Source: Pirellula staleyi DSM 6068
Lineage (GTDB): Bacteria > Planctomycetota > Planctomycetia > Pirellulales > Pirellulaceae
Direction of reading: 5' to 3'
DNA length: 54,464 nt
Assembly (NCBI GenBank): GCA_945870455.1
Contig: CAMBSL010000006.1
Span: forward strand, 1-54,464
Position 1 is the stretch's first letter, and each line of letters starts with the position of its first letter. A program made the position numbers and the translations under genes. The notes below the pieces were generated by a model. The model did not search any database. It was not told where the DNA came from and worked only from the letters and a program-made list of their open reading frames with translations. Below, piece after piece: positions 36,215 to 43,504 of the stretch.

Positions 36215-39200
36215 ATGAACATGCACGTCGTTGCTCGCCAATTGCGATTCGCTTGCTTGCTTTCCTGCACCCTAGGTTTTTATCTTGTTGCGATAGCCCG
36301 CTCCGATGATACCGCTGCAGGGTTCACTCCCGCCGAACCGAGTACGGCCCAGGAACTCTTTGGACAAACCATACGCGCATCCAATCAACGCGCGCCGTTG
36401 GATGAGCTAGCCGGTTTCCATGTTCCCGAGAGGTTCCAGATCGAATTGATCGCGGCGGAACCCTTGATTTCCAAACCTATGAACATGGCATTTGACTCCG
36501 TGGGACGATTGTGGCTCACCCAATCGACTCAGTACCCCTTCCCGGCCAAAGAAGGGGAAAGTGGAACGGACGCAATCGTCATTTTGGAAGACACCGATCA
36601 CAACGGTACCTTCGAAAAATCACGTGTCTTCGCGGACGGATTGAACATCCCCATTGGAATGCTGCCTTTTGGCGATGGGGCATTGTGCTTTTCGATTCCC
36701 AACCTTCTATACCTGCGCGATACCGATAACGATGGCGTTTGCGATCGACGCGAAGTCGTTCTGGGCCCATTCGATACAACCCGCGATACACATGGGATGG
36801 TGAACTCTCTGCGAATGGGTGAGGATGGTTGGGTCTACGCATGCCATGGCTTCAACAACCAGAGCCGTATTCAAGGTACCGATGGGCATGCGATCTCAAT
36901 GACCTCTGGCAACGTGTTTCGCTTTCGACCGGACGGTTCGCGAGTCGAACTGTTTTCCCAAGGACAAGTCAATCCATTCGGCCTTGCTCGCGATCGATGG
37001 GGATTCTGGTATGCCGCCGACTGTCACAGCAAACCGATATCGCAGTTGATTCTGGGGGGCTGTCACCCAAGCTTCGGGCGCCCTGACGACGGACTTGGAT
37101 TTGTTCCGCCTATGATGGACCACTTGCACGGTAGCACGGCCATCGCTGGACTTGTCCACACCAAGGATTCCCGTTTTCCAATTGCCTTTCAAGATAATTT
37201 CCTCAGCGGCAATGTCATGACCTGCCGCATCAATCGCAATCGCATCGAATACCATGGTGCGACTGCCAAAGCGGTTGCATTGCCCGACCTGCTGACGAGC
37301 GACGATCCTTGGTTCCGGCCTGTTGACTTGCAATTTGGACCGGATGGGCATTTGTACATCGCCGACTTCTACAACAAAGTGATTGGTCATTACGAAGTAC
37401 CATTGGATCATCCCGGTCGAGACCGAACCAGCGGGCGAATCTGGCGACTAAAATGGATCGGCGACAACAAAACACTGGTTCCAGATCCGTCGCGAGAAAT
37501 ATCAAGGGACGCAAAAAAGCCAACCGTCGACCAACTCGATGCGGCAAGACCGATGGAAGCGAAAAAGGTTCTGGCTCGATGGATCAGTTGGTTGCAAAAC
37601 GACATCTCGTCACATGGAATGTCGTATACGGAACGGGAGCAACTTCTCCGTTTTGGCGATGCACTTGATTTGACCAACGAGCATCACAGAATGCTCCTGC
37701 AATCACTCGCAGAGCTCATTTCGAGCCCGTATGCTGGCTCCAGTCACCCACCGATCGCGACCGTAACCATCGATGCTGCAGCGCAAAAATCGGCCTTGAC
37801 GCCAGAATGGCTTGTTCGGCAAACGAGCCGAATCGACATCGCTCGCGATCCCGTACTAATGCAATCTGTATTGATCGCCCTACGAAGCACTCTGCTCGAA
37901 ATGCGGACAAGGGATACTCTCGGTTTTGAGGCGTTGATCGACCGCATTGTCGGGGGATTGAAAGATCCTAAGAACGATGGTGCATTTTCAATCGATGCTG
38001 CGGACGTTCGCGCAGTCACACGCGTGCTATTGGCGATGAACGACCCAACTTCGACGGGCGGCGTGTTAACACTTGTCGAGAAACAAGCCGCTAGTCGCGA
38101 ATTAACAGCCGATCAAAAACGCGTTGTCGCGGAATTGACGATGCGGCTAGCCGATGTTGTCGATGACTCGAAAATCGATCGCTTGGTTTCCTTAATGGAA
38201 TCTTCCAGCAATAACTTCCACTCGATGGCGGATCAGTTCTTGCGAATCGCTCAGCGACAGCAGCAGCAGCGTGGCAAAGTCCTAGGCAACCTAAAGATTC
38301 GCGGTCAATCGATGCTCGCCAAGTTGTCCGATGAATGGCTGGCGAATGCGGCGAAAGTCGGCGAGGCTAACTCGGTTGCCTTAATCGGATATGTTGGCGT
38401 CTCGGAAAAAAAGGACGAGCGTCGTGAGTGGGGAGTTGAGAACCGGATGCTGTCGATGCCGCCAAACAAAAAGGCAGAGCCAGGTAGGTTTTTTAGCAGT
38501 TTGACGCTCGGCGAAACCTATACCGGCACTTGGTCGTCGGCACCCTTCGTTGCGCCAAGCAAGTTTCGTTTCTACGTCGTGGGACACAATGGTCTACCAT
38601 CGGCCCCAGATCACAACAAGAATTATGTTTGCCTCGTTTCGCTGGATGCGTCTGGCTCTATCATCGACGAAATCGCTCGCGCCTCACCACCTCGAAGCGA
38701 TGTTGCGACGTTCGTTGAATGGGATCTTGCCGTTCATCGCGGTCAAACTGTGCAGTTGCAAGTTGTCGATGGCGATTCGGCTAGCAGTTATGCTTGGATC
38801 GGTTTTGGCGAATGCGGTTTAACCGGCTTAAATCCAGGTCCGCTTCGAAACAAGTGGCAACGAATCGTATCCTTCGCGGATAGTTTTGGTTGGCCAGACG
38901 ACGCGTCACAGTCAACGATTCTTTCCAAACTGCTGACCTCGGATCTCGCTGACTGGAGCAGCCGTTTTCAGTTGAACAAACAACGCTACAAGAAAGAATG
39001 CGGTGTCGCCATTGAGCTCATCGAGTTCGCCACGGAACGACATTGGATGGACGTTGTATCGGATTTGGGCGGGGGATTCCGTACCATTGAGACATGGGAT
39101 TTGCGTTCCGTCCCACAAGAGAAGATTCGTGCTATTGCCGCTTCGATCTGCAAACGTTGTTCGTTTAAGGACCAGGAAAGACTTGTCAGTCGTTTAAGCA

Positions 39201-39841
39201 AACACCGCGAATCGATCGAGCTGATGGGGCAGTTATGCGGTAACGGTTCTCTCTCACGGGACTCCTTGCGGGCACTACCCAGCAACTTCTGGGAAAGCTT
39301 ACCATCCGATGGTTCGGTAACGCTGGTCGGTTTGCGACCCGAGGCAGCCACTCCTTCCGCTCGCCAGTCGGTCGTGGAAAGCAAGGCGACAGCGATCGCA
39401 GCCTTGAAACCTGACTTGCAAATAGGTGCAAAACTCTTTGCAGAACGATGCGCACTTTGTCATAAATTGGGTGACCAAGGAAAAGTGATTGGACCCCAGT
39501 TGGAAGGAGTCGGATCGCGTGGGATCGCGAGGCTATGCGAAGACATCCTCTGGCCGGATCGCAACGTAGACGATGCCTTTCACATCACGCTTTTGGCGTT
39601 GGAAAATGGTGAGTCTCTGAGCGGGTTAGTGACGGAGCGAACGGTTGATTCGCTTATGTTTACGGATCAAACCGGCAAGCAGCGACGCATCCTGGTGGCT
39701 GACATTGAACAAGAAAAGCAAAGTAAACTCTCGTTGATGCCAGGCAATTTCGAGGAAACCATGACCAACGACGAACTCGCAGCCCTGATAGGTTTCCTTC
39801 GTAAGCAAGCGGGCATCAAGACTCTATCCGCAGCACCATGA
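36215..39841 (+). CDS. PVC-type membrane-bound dehydrogenase with C-terminal cytochrome c
   Basis: 1208 residues. The signal peptide (about 1-30) is followed by a six-bladed, sugar-dehydrogenase-like propeller (about 60-405) with NMAFDSVGRLWLTQS, HGMVNSLRMGEDGWVYACHG, PFGLARDRWGFWYAADC and FRPVDLQFGPDGHLYIADFY. Then come HEAT-like helices and a beta domain (about 730-880). A C-terminal cytochrome c domain holds CALCHKLG, with a likely distal ligand methionine near LSLMPGNFEETM. This architecture is characteristic of Planctomycetes-Verrucomicrobia-Chlamydiae. It is probably a periplasmic dehydrogenase that passes electrons to its heme; the substrate is unknown. A paralogue is at 47188. Confidence 0.92.
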   Translation: MNMHVVARQLRFACLLSCTLGFYLVAIARSDDTAAGFTPAEPSTAQELFGQTIRASNQRAPLDELAGFHVPERFQIELIAAEPLISKPMNMAFDSVGRLWLTQSTQYPFPAKEGESGTDAIVILEDTDHNGTFEKSRVFADGLNIPIGMLPFGDGALCFSIPNLLYLRDTDNDGVCDRREVVLGPFDTTRDTHGMVNSLRMGEDGWVYACHGFNNQSRIQGTDGHAISMTSGNVFRFRPDGSRVELFSQGQVNPFGLARDRWGFWYAADCHSKPISQLILGGCHPSFGRPDDGLGFVPPMMDHLHGSTAIAGLVHTKDSRFPIAFQDNFLSGNVMTCRINRNRIEYHGATAKAVALPDLLTSDDPWFRPVDLQFGPDGHLYIADFYNKVIGHYEVPLDHPGRDRTSGRIWRLKWIGDNKTLVPDPSREISRDAKKPTVDQLDAARPMEAKKVLARWISWLQNDISSHGMSYTEREQLLRFGDALDLTNEHHRMLLQSLAELISSPYAGSSHPPIATVTIDAAAQKSALTPEWLVRQTSRIDIARDPVLMQSVLIALRSTLLEMRTRDTLGFEALIDRIVGGLKDPKNDGAFSIDAADVRAVTRVLLAMNDPTSTGGVLTLVEKQAASRELTADQKRVVAELTMRLADVVDDSKIDRLVSLMESSSNNFHSMADQFLRIAQRQQQQRGKVLGNLKIRGQSMLAKLSDEWLANAAKVGEANSVALIGYVGVSEKKDERREWGVENRMLSMPPNKKAEPGRFFSSLTLGETYTGTWSSAPFVAPSKFRFYVVGHNGLPSAPDHNKNYVCLVSLDASGSIIDEIARASPPRSDVATFVEWDLAVHRGQTVQLQVVDGDSASSYAWIGFGECGLTGLNPGPLRNKWQRIVSFADSFGWPDDASQSTILSKLLTSDLADWSSRFQLNKQRYKKECGVAIELIEFATERHWMDVVSDLGGGFRTIETWDLRSVPQEKIRAIAASICKRCSFKDQERLVSRLSKHRESIELMGQLCGNGSLSRDSLRALPSNFWESLPSDGSVTLVGLRPEAATPSARQSVVESKATAIAALKPDLQIGAKLFAERCALCHKLGDQGKVIGPQLEGVGSRGIARLCEDILWPDRNVDDAFHITLLALENGESLSGLVTERTVDSLMFTDQTGKQRRILVADIEQEKQSKLSLMPGNFEETMTNDELAALIGFLRKQAGIKTLSAAP

Positions 39842-39849
39842 CGTTGCAG

Positions 39850-40140
39850 CGGGTCGGCTAAAACCGTTGATTGTTCAGCACGCTGTGCAATGGTTCGCAC
39901 GAGATAGGCGATCCGTTCGGCGGGAAGCTTTTTCCTCGCCCGGCAATACGCACCCGTATTGGTGTCTTCCACGACACGGCCTTGGTCCGCCCACCACATG
40001 TGGACGAACGGATGGACATGCAACGTGTCACCGGTGTCTTCCACGACACGGCCTTGGTCCGCCCACCACGACGCAATGCGTCCAACGGCAGCTTCGCCAA
40101 AGATTGGCTCTTGGGAGGAATGACCCGTTGACAGGAAGCA
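39850..40140 (-). pseudogene. IS4-type transposase N-terminal remnant with internal duplication
   Basis: The minus strand reads SSQEPIFGEAAVGRIASWW, ADQGRVVEDTGDTLHVHPFV, HMWWADQGRVVEDTNTGAYC then RARKKLPAERIAYLVRTIAQ. The TGAYCRARKKLP stretch is the N-terminal hallmark of IS4-family transposases. The ADQGRVVEDT segment occurs twice because of a 72-bp in-frame duplication. The catalytic DDE part is missing, and the fragment abuts the end of the PVC cytochrome gene. Apart from this and the promoter that follows, the gap 39842-40211 is empty. Confidence 0.6.
39961..40069. repeat. 37-bp direct repeat, 72-bp period
   Basis: Identical 37-base copies at 39961-39997 and 40033-40069 begin GGTGTCTTCCACGACACGGC. 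They lie inside the IS4-type remnant and keep its reading frame (24 codons). Confidence 0.92.
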
Positions 40141-40144
40141 AATA

Positions 40145-40172
40145 TTGACAAAGCGCTATTTTGATCTATACT
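40145..40172 (+). promoter_or_regulatory. Sigma-70-type promoter of the hipB-like gene
   Basis: TTGACA (40145-40150) and TATACT (40167-40172) are 16 bases apart, 39 bases before the GTG start. This is the best consensus promoter seen in the window. HipB-type proteins often repress their own promoter, so operator sites may overlap it; an ATTTTGATCTATACTTGAAT stretch has weak symmetry. Confidence 0.6.
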
Positions 40173-40211
40173 TGAATCAAATCGAACCTTTTTGAATAGG
40201 CTATCGATCAG

Positions 40212-40580
40212 GTGTCACGCAATAGGCCAGTCCTTTTTCCAAACCATCAGCGGCTCCTGGAGCAACTCGGCGAGCGCCTGCGGCTTGCCCGAAAACGGCG
40301 TAAACTGACGACAGGGCAGGTCGCTGAGCGTGCTGGAATTAGCCGCTCGACTTTGTATCACCTTGAAATGGGCGAAGCCAATTCTTCGATGGGGACATTG
40401 CTTCAGGTACTGATGGCGTTAAGGTTGGAAGACGATCTAGCATTGTTGGGAAAGGACGATGTGTTGGGACAGAAACTGATGGACGCCCAACTCCTTCGTT
40501 CGTCGATAAGCAAAACGACAAATCCGCCTCGCAATAAAAAGGTGAGCAAGAAGACGGCAAGCAAAGAGCAGGAAACATGA
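40212..40580 (+). CDS. XRE-family HTH regulator, HipB-like antitoxin
   Basis: 122 residues from GTG. The helix-turn-helix spans about 20-75: LGERLRLARKRRKLTTGQVA, ERAGISRSTLYHLEMGEANS, then TLLQVLMALRLEDDLALLG. The C-terminus is Lys/Ser/Thr-rich (KKVSKKTASKEQET), a DNA-binding or proteolysis-prone tail typical of antitoxins. Its stop overlaps the start of a truncated hipA-like frame by four bases (ATGA), the classic hipBA layout. With the toxin broken, this is an orphan antitoxin or regulator. A strong promoter precedes it. It is intact itself. Confidence 0.86.
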   Translation: MSRNRPVLFPNHQRLLEQLGERLRLARKRRKLTTGQVAERAGISRSTLYHLEMGEANSSMGTLLQVLMALRLEDDLALLGKDDVLGQKLMDAQLLRSSISKTTNPPRNKKVSKKTASKEQET

Positions 40581-40640
40581 CTTGCGAGATTCAGGTCGAT
40601 GCCGACTGGCTGTCCTCAAGTATTCCATGCTCGATTGGTT
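40554..40640. repeat. 87-bp direct repeat, copy 1 (hipB-hipA junction)
   Basis: It begins ACGGCAAGCAAAGAGCAGG and covers the last codons of hipB and the first 21 codons of hipA. It differs by a single base from the copy at 41952-42038. Confidence 0.95.
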
Positions 40641-40762
40641 CTCTTTCGATCGAAGTTGGTCGAGGCAAAGAGACTTATTCCTTTTCTTATGATTCGAGTT
40701 GGCTCAATACCGACGAGTCGGGCAGAACAGAGTCGCATGCAATCGGCGTTCGCTGCGCTTGA
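40577..40762 (+). pseudogene. Truncated hipA-like toxin gene
   Basis: 61 codons. The first 46 resemble the N-terminal domain of HipA-family kinases (MTCEIQVDADWL, IGSLSIEVGRGKETYSFSYD, SSWLNTDE). The frame then runs into unrelated sequence and stops. The whole kinase core of about 350 residues is missing. HipA kinases phosphorylate glutamyl-tRNA synthetase or other targets; this remnant cannot. A second copy of codons 1-21 appears at 41976-42038, where it stops at once. Confidence 0.65.
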
Positions 40763-40861
40763 ATAGTTGTTGGCGTGGGGATCGGCCATTGCATTCTCGG
40801 CGCAATCGCTCTGAGGAGCATAAAAAAGTGCCAGAGCGTAAAAAGGCGACAGGAACCGTTT

Positions 40862-41069
40862 CTTAGTCTTAAATCTGCCTTGATATACGTGCCCTTGTCC
40901 CGGCGAATGGTGATGTGCATTCCAACGCTGCGTACGGGTTAAGGTTGACCAACCGTGTCCAGGTACGATCGACCGCTTCAACTAAAACTCGTTCGAACGC
41001 CGTATAGTCGTCGTCTTTTTCAAACATTGGCAGTCGAGCGATCGTTCGATTTAGCACATGGTAAATCAA
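40862..41069 (-). pseudogene. RAYT (REP-associated Y1 transposase) remnant
   Basis: One minus-strand frame gives MIYHVLNRTIARLPMFEKDD and DYTAFERVLVEAVDRTWTRL, the RAYT N-terminus. The neighbouring frame then gives WSTLTRTQRWNAHHH and GQGHVYQGRFKTK, the region that normally follows the HUH motif. The intervening part with the HUH histidines (usually MPNHWHL) is deleted, and the catalytic tyrosine region beyond GRFK is gone. Just upstream, two imperfect 16-base repeats (41136-41151, 41157-41172; AATAAACGGTTCCTGA type) may be REP-like. Nothing else is seen between 40763 and 41316. Confidence 0.65.
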
Positions 41070-41316
41070 TCCACCATCTGCAGCGCGTTGGTCTACCCAT
41101 CATGCCGCCAAGATAATAATTTTGCGACAATTGTCAATAAACGGTTCCTGATTGATAATAAACGACTCCTGACACCTTTTCTCTCCCACACAGGAGTCTG
41201 GGCTTTCAGCAAAAATTCTCGAATAACGACACACGGCACCGAGTCGCGGCAAGACACGTTCCATTGCGAAAAAGAATCGTCCGCGCTTTCGGTGCACGTG
41301 ATTTTTATCCGCAAGT

Positions 41317-41910
41317 CTATAGTGGCGACATGGTTTTGTCGTTTCCTTTTCGACTTGCTTTTCCAGTACTTGCCAACGCAAACATCAGGTCTCGTGGGTT
41401 TCCGTTGACATTGAATAAGATTGTTACCTGTCTCCAAACAATTGAATCACCATCGACCAAAGGGGTTTCCGGTGGCTCGCTAAACGTTTTGGTCACATTG
41501 TCCTTGTTCAGCTGAATATAGTCAGAACCACTTTCCCGAAAGTGATAGTATTGAAGCTCATGCGATGTTAAACCCACTGCGGAATCCACAAGTTTCAAAA
41601 CGTATGGCCCAGAACCTGTGCCAGTCACCTTAGGCGGTAGCTTAGTGTAGACAATTGTAATATCCTGTAAGAACTGGCCAGGCAGTGGATTGGTTGGGCC
41701 ATAGTTAAACACCGATACGTTTGGAATCAGTCCTGCAGCAGCGTCTGCTGACGCTTTTTTCATGACGTCTGCTACCGTGACGACCGCTCCATCTGGAAGA
41801 TCTAAAATCACTTCCCCTTTGGTCCCACTAAATTTGTCCGTCGTAACGTTTTGGCCAACGCCAGGGCTCGCTCCAAAAAACGCACCAACAACACGGAGTT
41901 TGATTTTCAT
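41317..41910 (-). CDS. Unknown protein inside the 87-bp repeat island
   Basis: 197 residues from ATG 41910; an in-frame ATG at 41943 is possible. The sequence is normal-looking and beta-rich (MKIKLRVVGAFFGASPGVGQ; KGEVILDLPDGAVVTVADVM; SDYIQLNKDNVTKTF), has no signal peptide or membrane helix, and resembles no family I recognise. It is the only intact-looking gene between the two 87-bp repeats. Its last 15-20 residues are basic. It may be cargo of the island or a survivor of an older locus. Confidence 0.5.
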   Translation of the reverse strand: MKIKLRVVGAFFGASPGVGQNVTTDKFSGTKGEVILDLPDGAVVTVADVMKKASADAAAGLIPNVSVFNYGPTNPLPGQFLQDITIVYTKLPPKVTGTGSGPYVLKLVDSAVGLTSHELQYYHFRESGSDYIQLNKDNVTKTFSEPPETPLVDGDSIVWRQVTILFNVNGNPRDLMFALASTGKASRKGNDKTMSPL

Positions 41911-41951
41911 TGACTTAAGGCTTTCAAAAAAAGGAAATTCCAACTATACGC

Positions 41952-42038
41952 ACGGCAAACAAAGAGCAGGAAACATGACTTGCGAGATTCAGGTCGATGC
42001 CGACTGGCTGTCCTCAAGTATTCCATGCTCGATTGGTT
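41952..42038. repeat. 87-bp direct repeat, copy 2
   Basis: It matches 40554-40640 at 86 of 87 positions, 1398 bases downstream in the same orientation. It ends CTCGATTGGTT and then diverges completely. It is too long for an insertion target-site duplication. Confidence 0.95.
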
Positions 42039-42058
42039 GACTTCCGGATATATGAATA

Positions 42059-42113
42059 GCCGTACTCGCCGTGCCGTTTTTTCAAAAAAATCAGACCTTT
42101 GTGTAAAGTCGTG
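42059..42113. repeat. Imperfect 55-bp direct repeat, copy 1
   Basis: It begins AGCCGTACTCG and ends GTAAAGTCGTGCG, with TTTTTTCA and AAAAAATC in the middle. It is similar to 42392-42447 in the same orientation. The two copies flank the ELWxxDGT fragment. Confidence 0.65.
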
Positions 42114-42177
42114 CGTTTAGTTGTCTCGCTCCTACGAAACTCTCTTTATTTCGCAAGCAAGATTTGTTTTTCTTGGC

Positions 42178-42206
42178 CGGTGTCCGGACACCGCACATTT
42201 GTGCGG
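42178..42206. repeat. Adjacent palindromes
   Basis: CGGTGTCCGGACACCG (42178-42193) is a perfect 16-bp palindrome and overlaps CCGCAC-ATTT-GTGCGG (42191-42206). It lies at the downstream edge of the ELWxxDGT fragment and may be a small dispersed element. Confidence 0.6.
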
Positions 42207-42391
42207 TGGCAACCAACCCAGAAACAGCCGACAAGATTGGTGCGTTGCTCGCATCGAGCGGAACTCTCGCGGTTCCCGAAGCAGTGCCGTCGGTCTTCCA
42301 TAGAACGCATTGCCCGTTCGTCGTTTCCTTGGCTGCAAAGTAAACGGTGCTTCCGACTACTGTCAACAGGTTGGGATCAGAACTGCCGCAT

Positions 42392-42447
42392 AGCCGTACT
42401 TGCATGATTGTTTTTTCAGAAAAATCGCAACTTTGATTAAAGTCGAT
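42392..42447. repeat. Imperfect 55-bp direct repeat, copy 2
   Basis: It begins AGCCGTACTTG and includes TTGATTAAAGTCGATCG. See copy 1 at 42059-42113. Confidence 0.65.
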
Positions 42448-42568
42448 CGATCCGTGCTCGCACCCCAACGGACTTGGATGCAGCCCGCGAACTTTGCTCA
42501 GGGTTTTGTACGCGCCGGGGCTTTTGGGGAGCAACTTTCAAGATTACGATAAAAACGCTTCGTACACT

Positions 42569-42648
42569 CAGAGTAGAGCGATTGTCCTCAATCGCTTTGT
42601 ATCTGTTCGATGCAGCGAGGAACGATTGAGGACAATCGTTTTACTCTG
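42569..42648. repeat. 26-bp inverted repeat upstream of the ECF sigma gene
   Basis: Arms 42569-42594 and 42623-42648 match at 24 of 26 positions (core CGATTGTCCTCAATCG) with a 28-base spacer. Each arm also contains an inner palindrome (CGATTG..CAATCG), so alternative hairpins can form. It sits about 100 bases before the sigma-factor start and could act as an upstream terminator, an attenuator or a dispersed element. Confidence 0.7.
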
Positions 42649-42746
42649 CTCCGCGAGTGCTTTGTAATTGGCGGGCAACACTGCGGCGCAGTACGCACCA
42701 CGGCTTCGAGCGCATCACCCAAAAGAAACCGGTTATCCAAATTCTT

Positions 42747-43319
42747 ATGCAGCCCAATCAAGAATTCCTGCCGTTCATCGAGCGTGCGCGAGAAAGTTCG
42801 GGATCGCCGCTTGGTGACCTCTTAGAATACTTTCGACCCCACCTAAAGTCATTTGCCGATAGGTCCGTCGGCGCAAAACTGCGACGTCGAATGTCGCCCT
42901 CGGATCTAGTTCAGGAAACGATGCTGTCGGCGACAGGCCAGTTTCATTCCTTTCGCGGGCAGACTGAATTGGAACTACAAGCGTGGCTGATAGAACTGAT
43001 GCGTTCTCGACTGACGGATGGGCTACGACGCCACGTATTTGCCGAAAGACGAAGAATCGATCGCGAGGTTCCCTGCTCTGGTAGCAAAATTGCTGACGCA
43101 AGTCCGACACCCGTTCAATTGGCGACGGCGCGGGATGATGCTCAAGATCTGCTTAACATCATCGAACAACTTTCACCGGAATCACAGCAAATTGTTCGTA
43201 TGAGGTATCTTGAGAATCATAACTTTGAATTGATCGCACAAACAATGGGCATGTCGCTCACAACCGTGTGGCGGCATTGGGCGACTGCTCTGGAGAGAAT
43301 CAAGATCCGTTTGCAATAG
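42747..43319 (+). CDS. ECF-type RNA polymerase sigma factor
   Basis: 190 residues from ATG 42747; the frame is open to 42657 but the extra part is not conserved. Region 2 holds SPSDLVQETMLSA and FRGQTELELQAWLIELMRSR. Region 4 holds LNIIEQLSPESQQIVRMRYL and FELIAQTMGMSLTTVWRHWA with the recognition helix. The variable linker is Ser/Pro-rich. It lies 185 bases before the Ser/Thr kinase on the same strand. ECF factors beside kinases with extracytoplasmic sensing parts are a known planctomycete arrangement, so phospho-control of this sigma factor is a reasonable inference. No anti-sigma gene is present. Confidence 0.9.
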   Translation: MQPNQEFLPFIERARESSGSPLGDLLEYFRPHLKSFADRSVGAKLRRRMSPSDLVQETMLSATGQFHSFRGQTELELQAWLIELMRSRLTDGLRRHVFAERRRIDREVPCSGSKIADASPTPVQLATARDDAQDLLNIIEQLSPESQQIVRMRYLENHNFELIAQTMGMSLTTVWRHWATALERIKIRLQ

Positions 43320-43504
43320 CGAGAACGATCGTTTTCGAACCGAATGGCTACTAGCGATTCCCACGCCCTTCGTACCTTAGAGCGTGCCACACACAGGCAA
43401 CAGCTCATTTCAATCGTACAGGTCGAATTTTTTTGTTCAGATGTAACTACGAAGGAATGCGAAGAACTGTGATTTCCGCTTCCTTCGCGGAGCGAAGGGC
43501 GACA

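Larger units (their letters stand above)
42091..42534 (-). pseudogene. Fragment of an ELWxxDGT-repeat surface protein
   Basis: Within this frame, LTVVGSTVYFAAKETTNG and CVLWKTDGTASGTARV form a single ELWxxDGT repeat, a unit normally tandem in very large secreted planctomycete proteins. Here it is isolated, the expected Glu-Leu before Trp is Val-Leu, and no leader or further repeats flank it. The sequence on either side in this frame is probably not coding. Confidence 0.4.

Noticed and set aside
39961-40069. Two-copy repeat considered as a CRISPR-like array
   Set aside because: Only two copies, a 35-base spacer that continues a transposase reading frame, and no cas genes.
40616-40981. 121-codon minus-strand frame as an intact gene
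   Set aside because: Only a short stretch resembles a RAYT; the rest runs through the hipA remnant on the other strand.
41093-41437. 114-codon minus-strand frame
   Set aside because: Basic, unnatural composition, overlaps the unknown gene and the REP-like repeats; no start signal.
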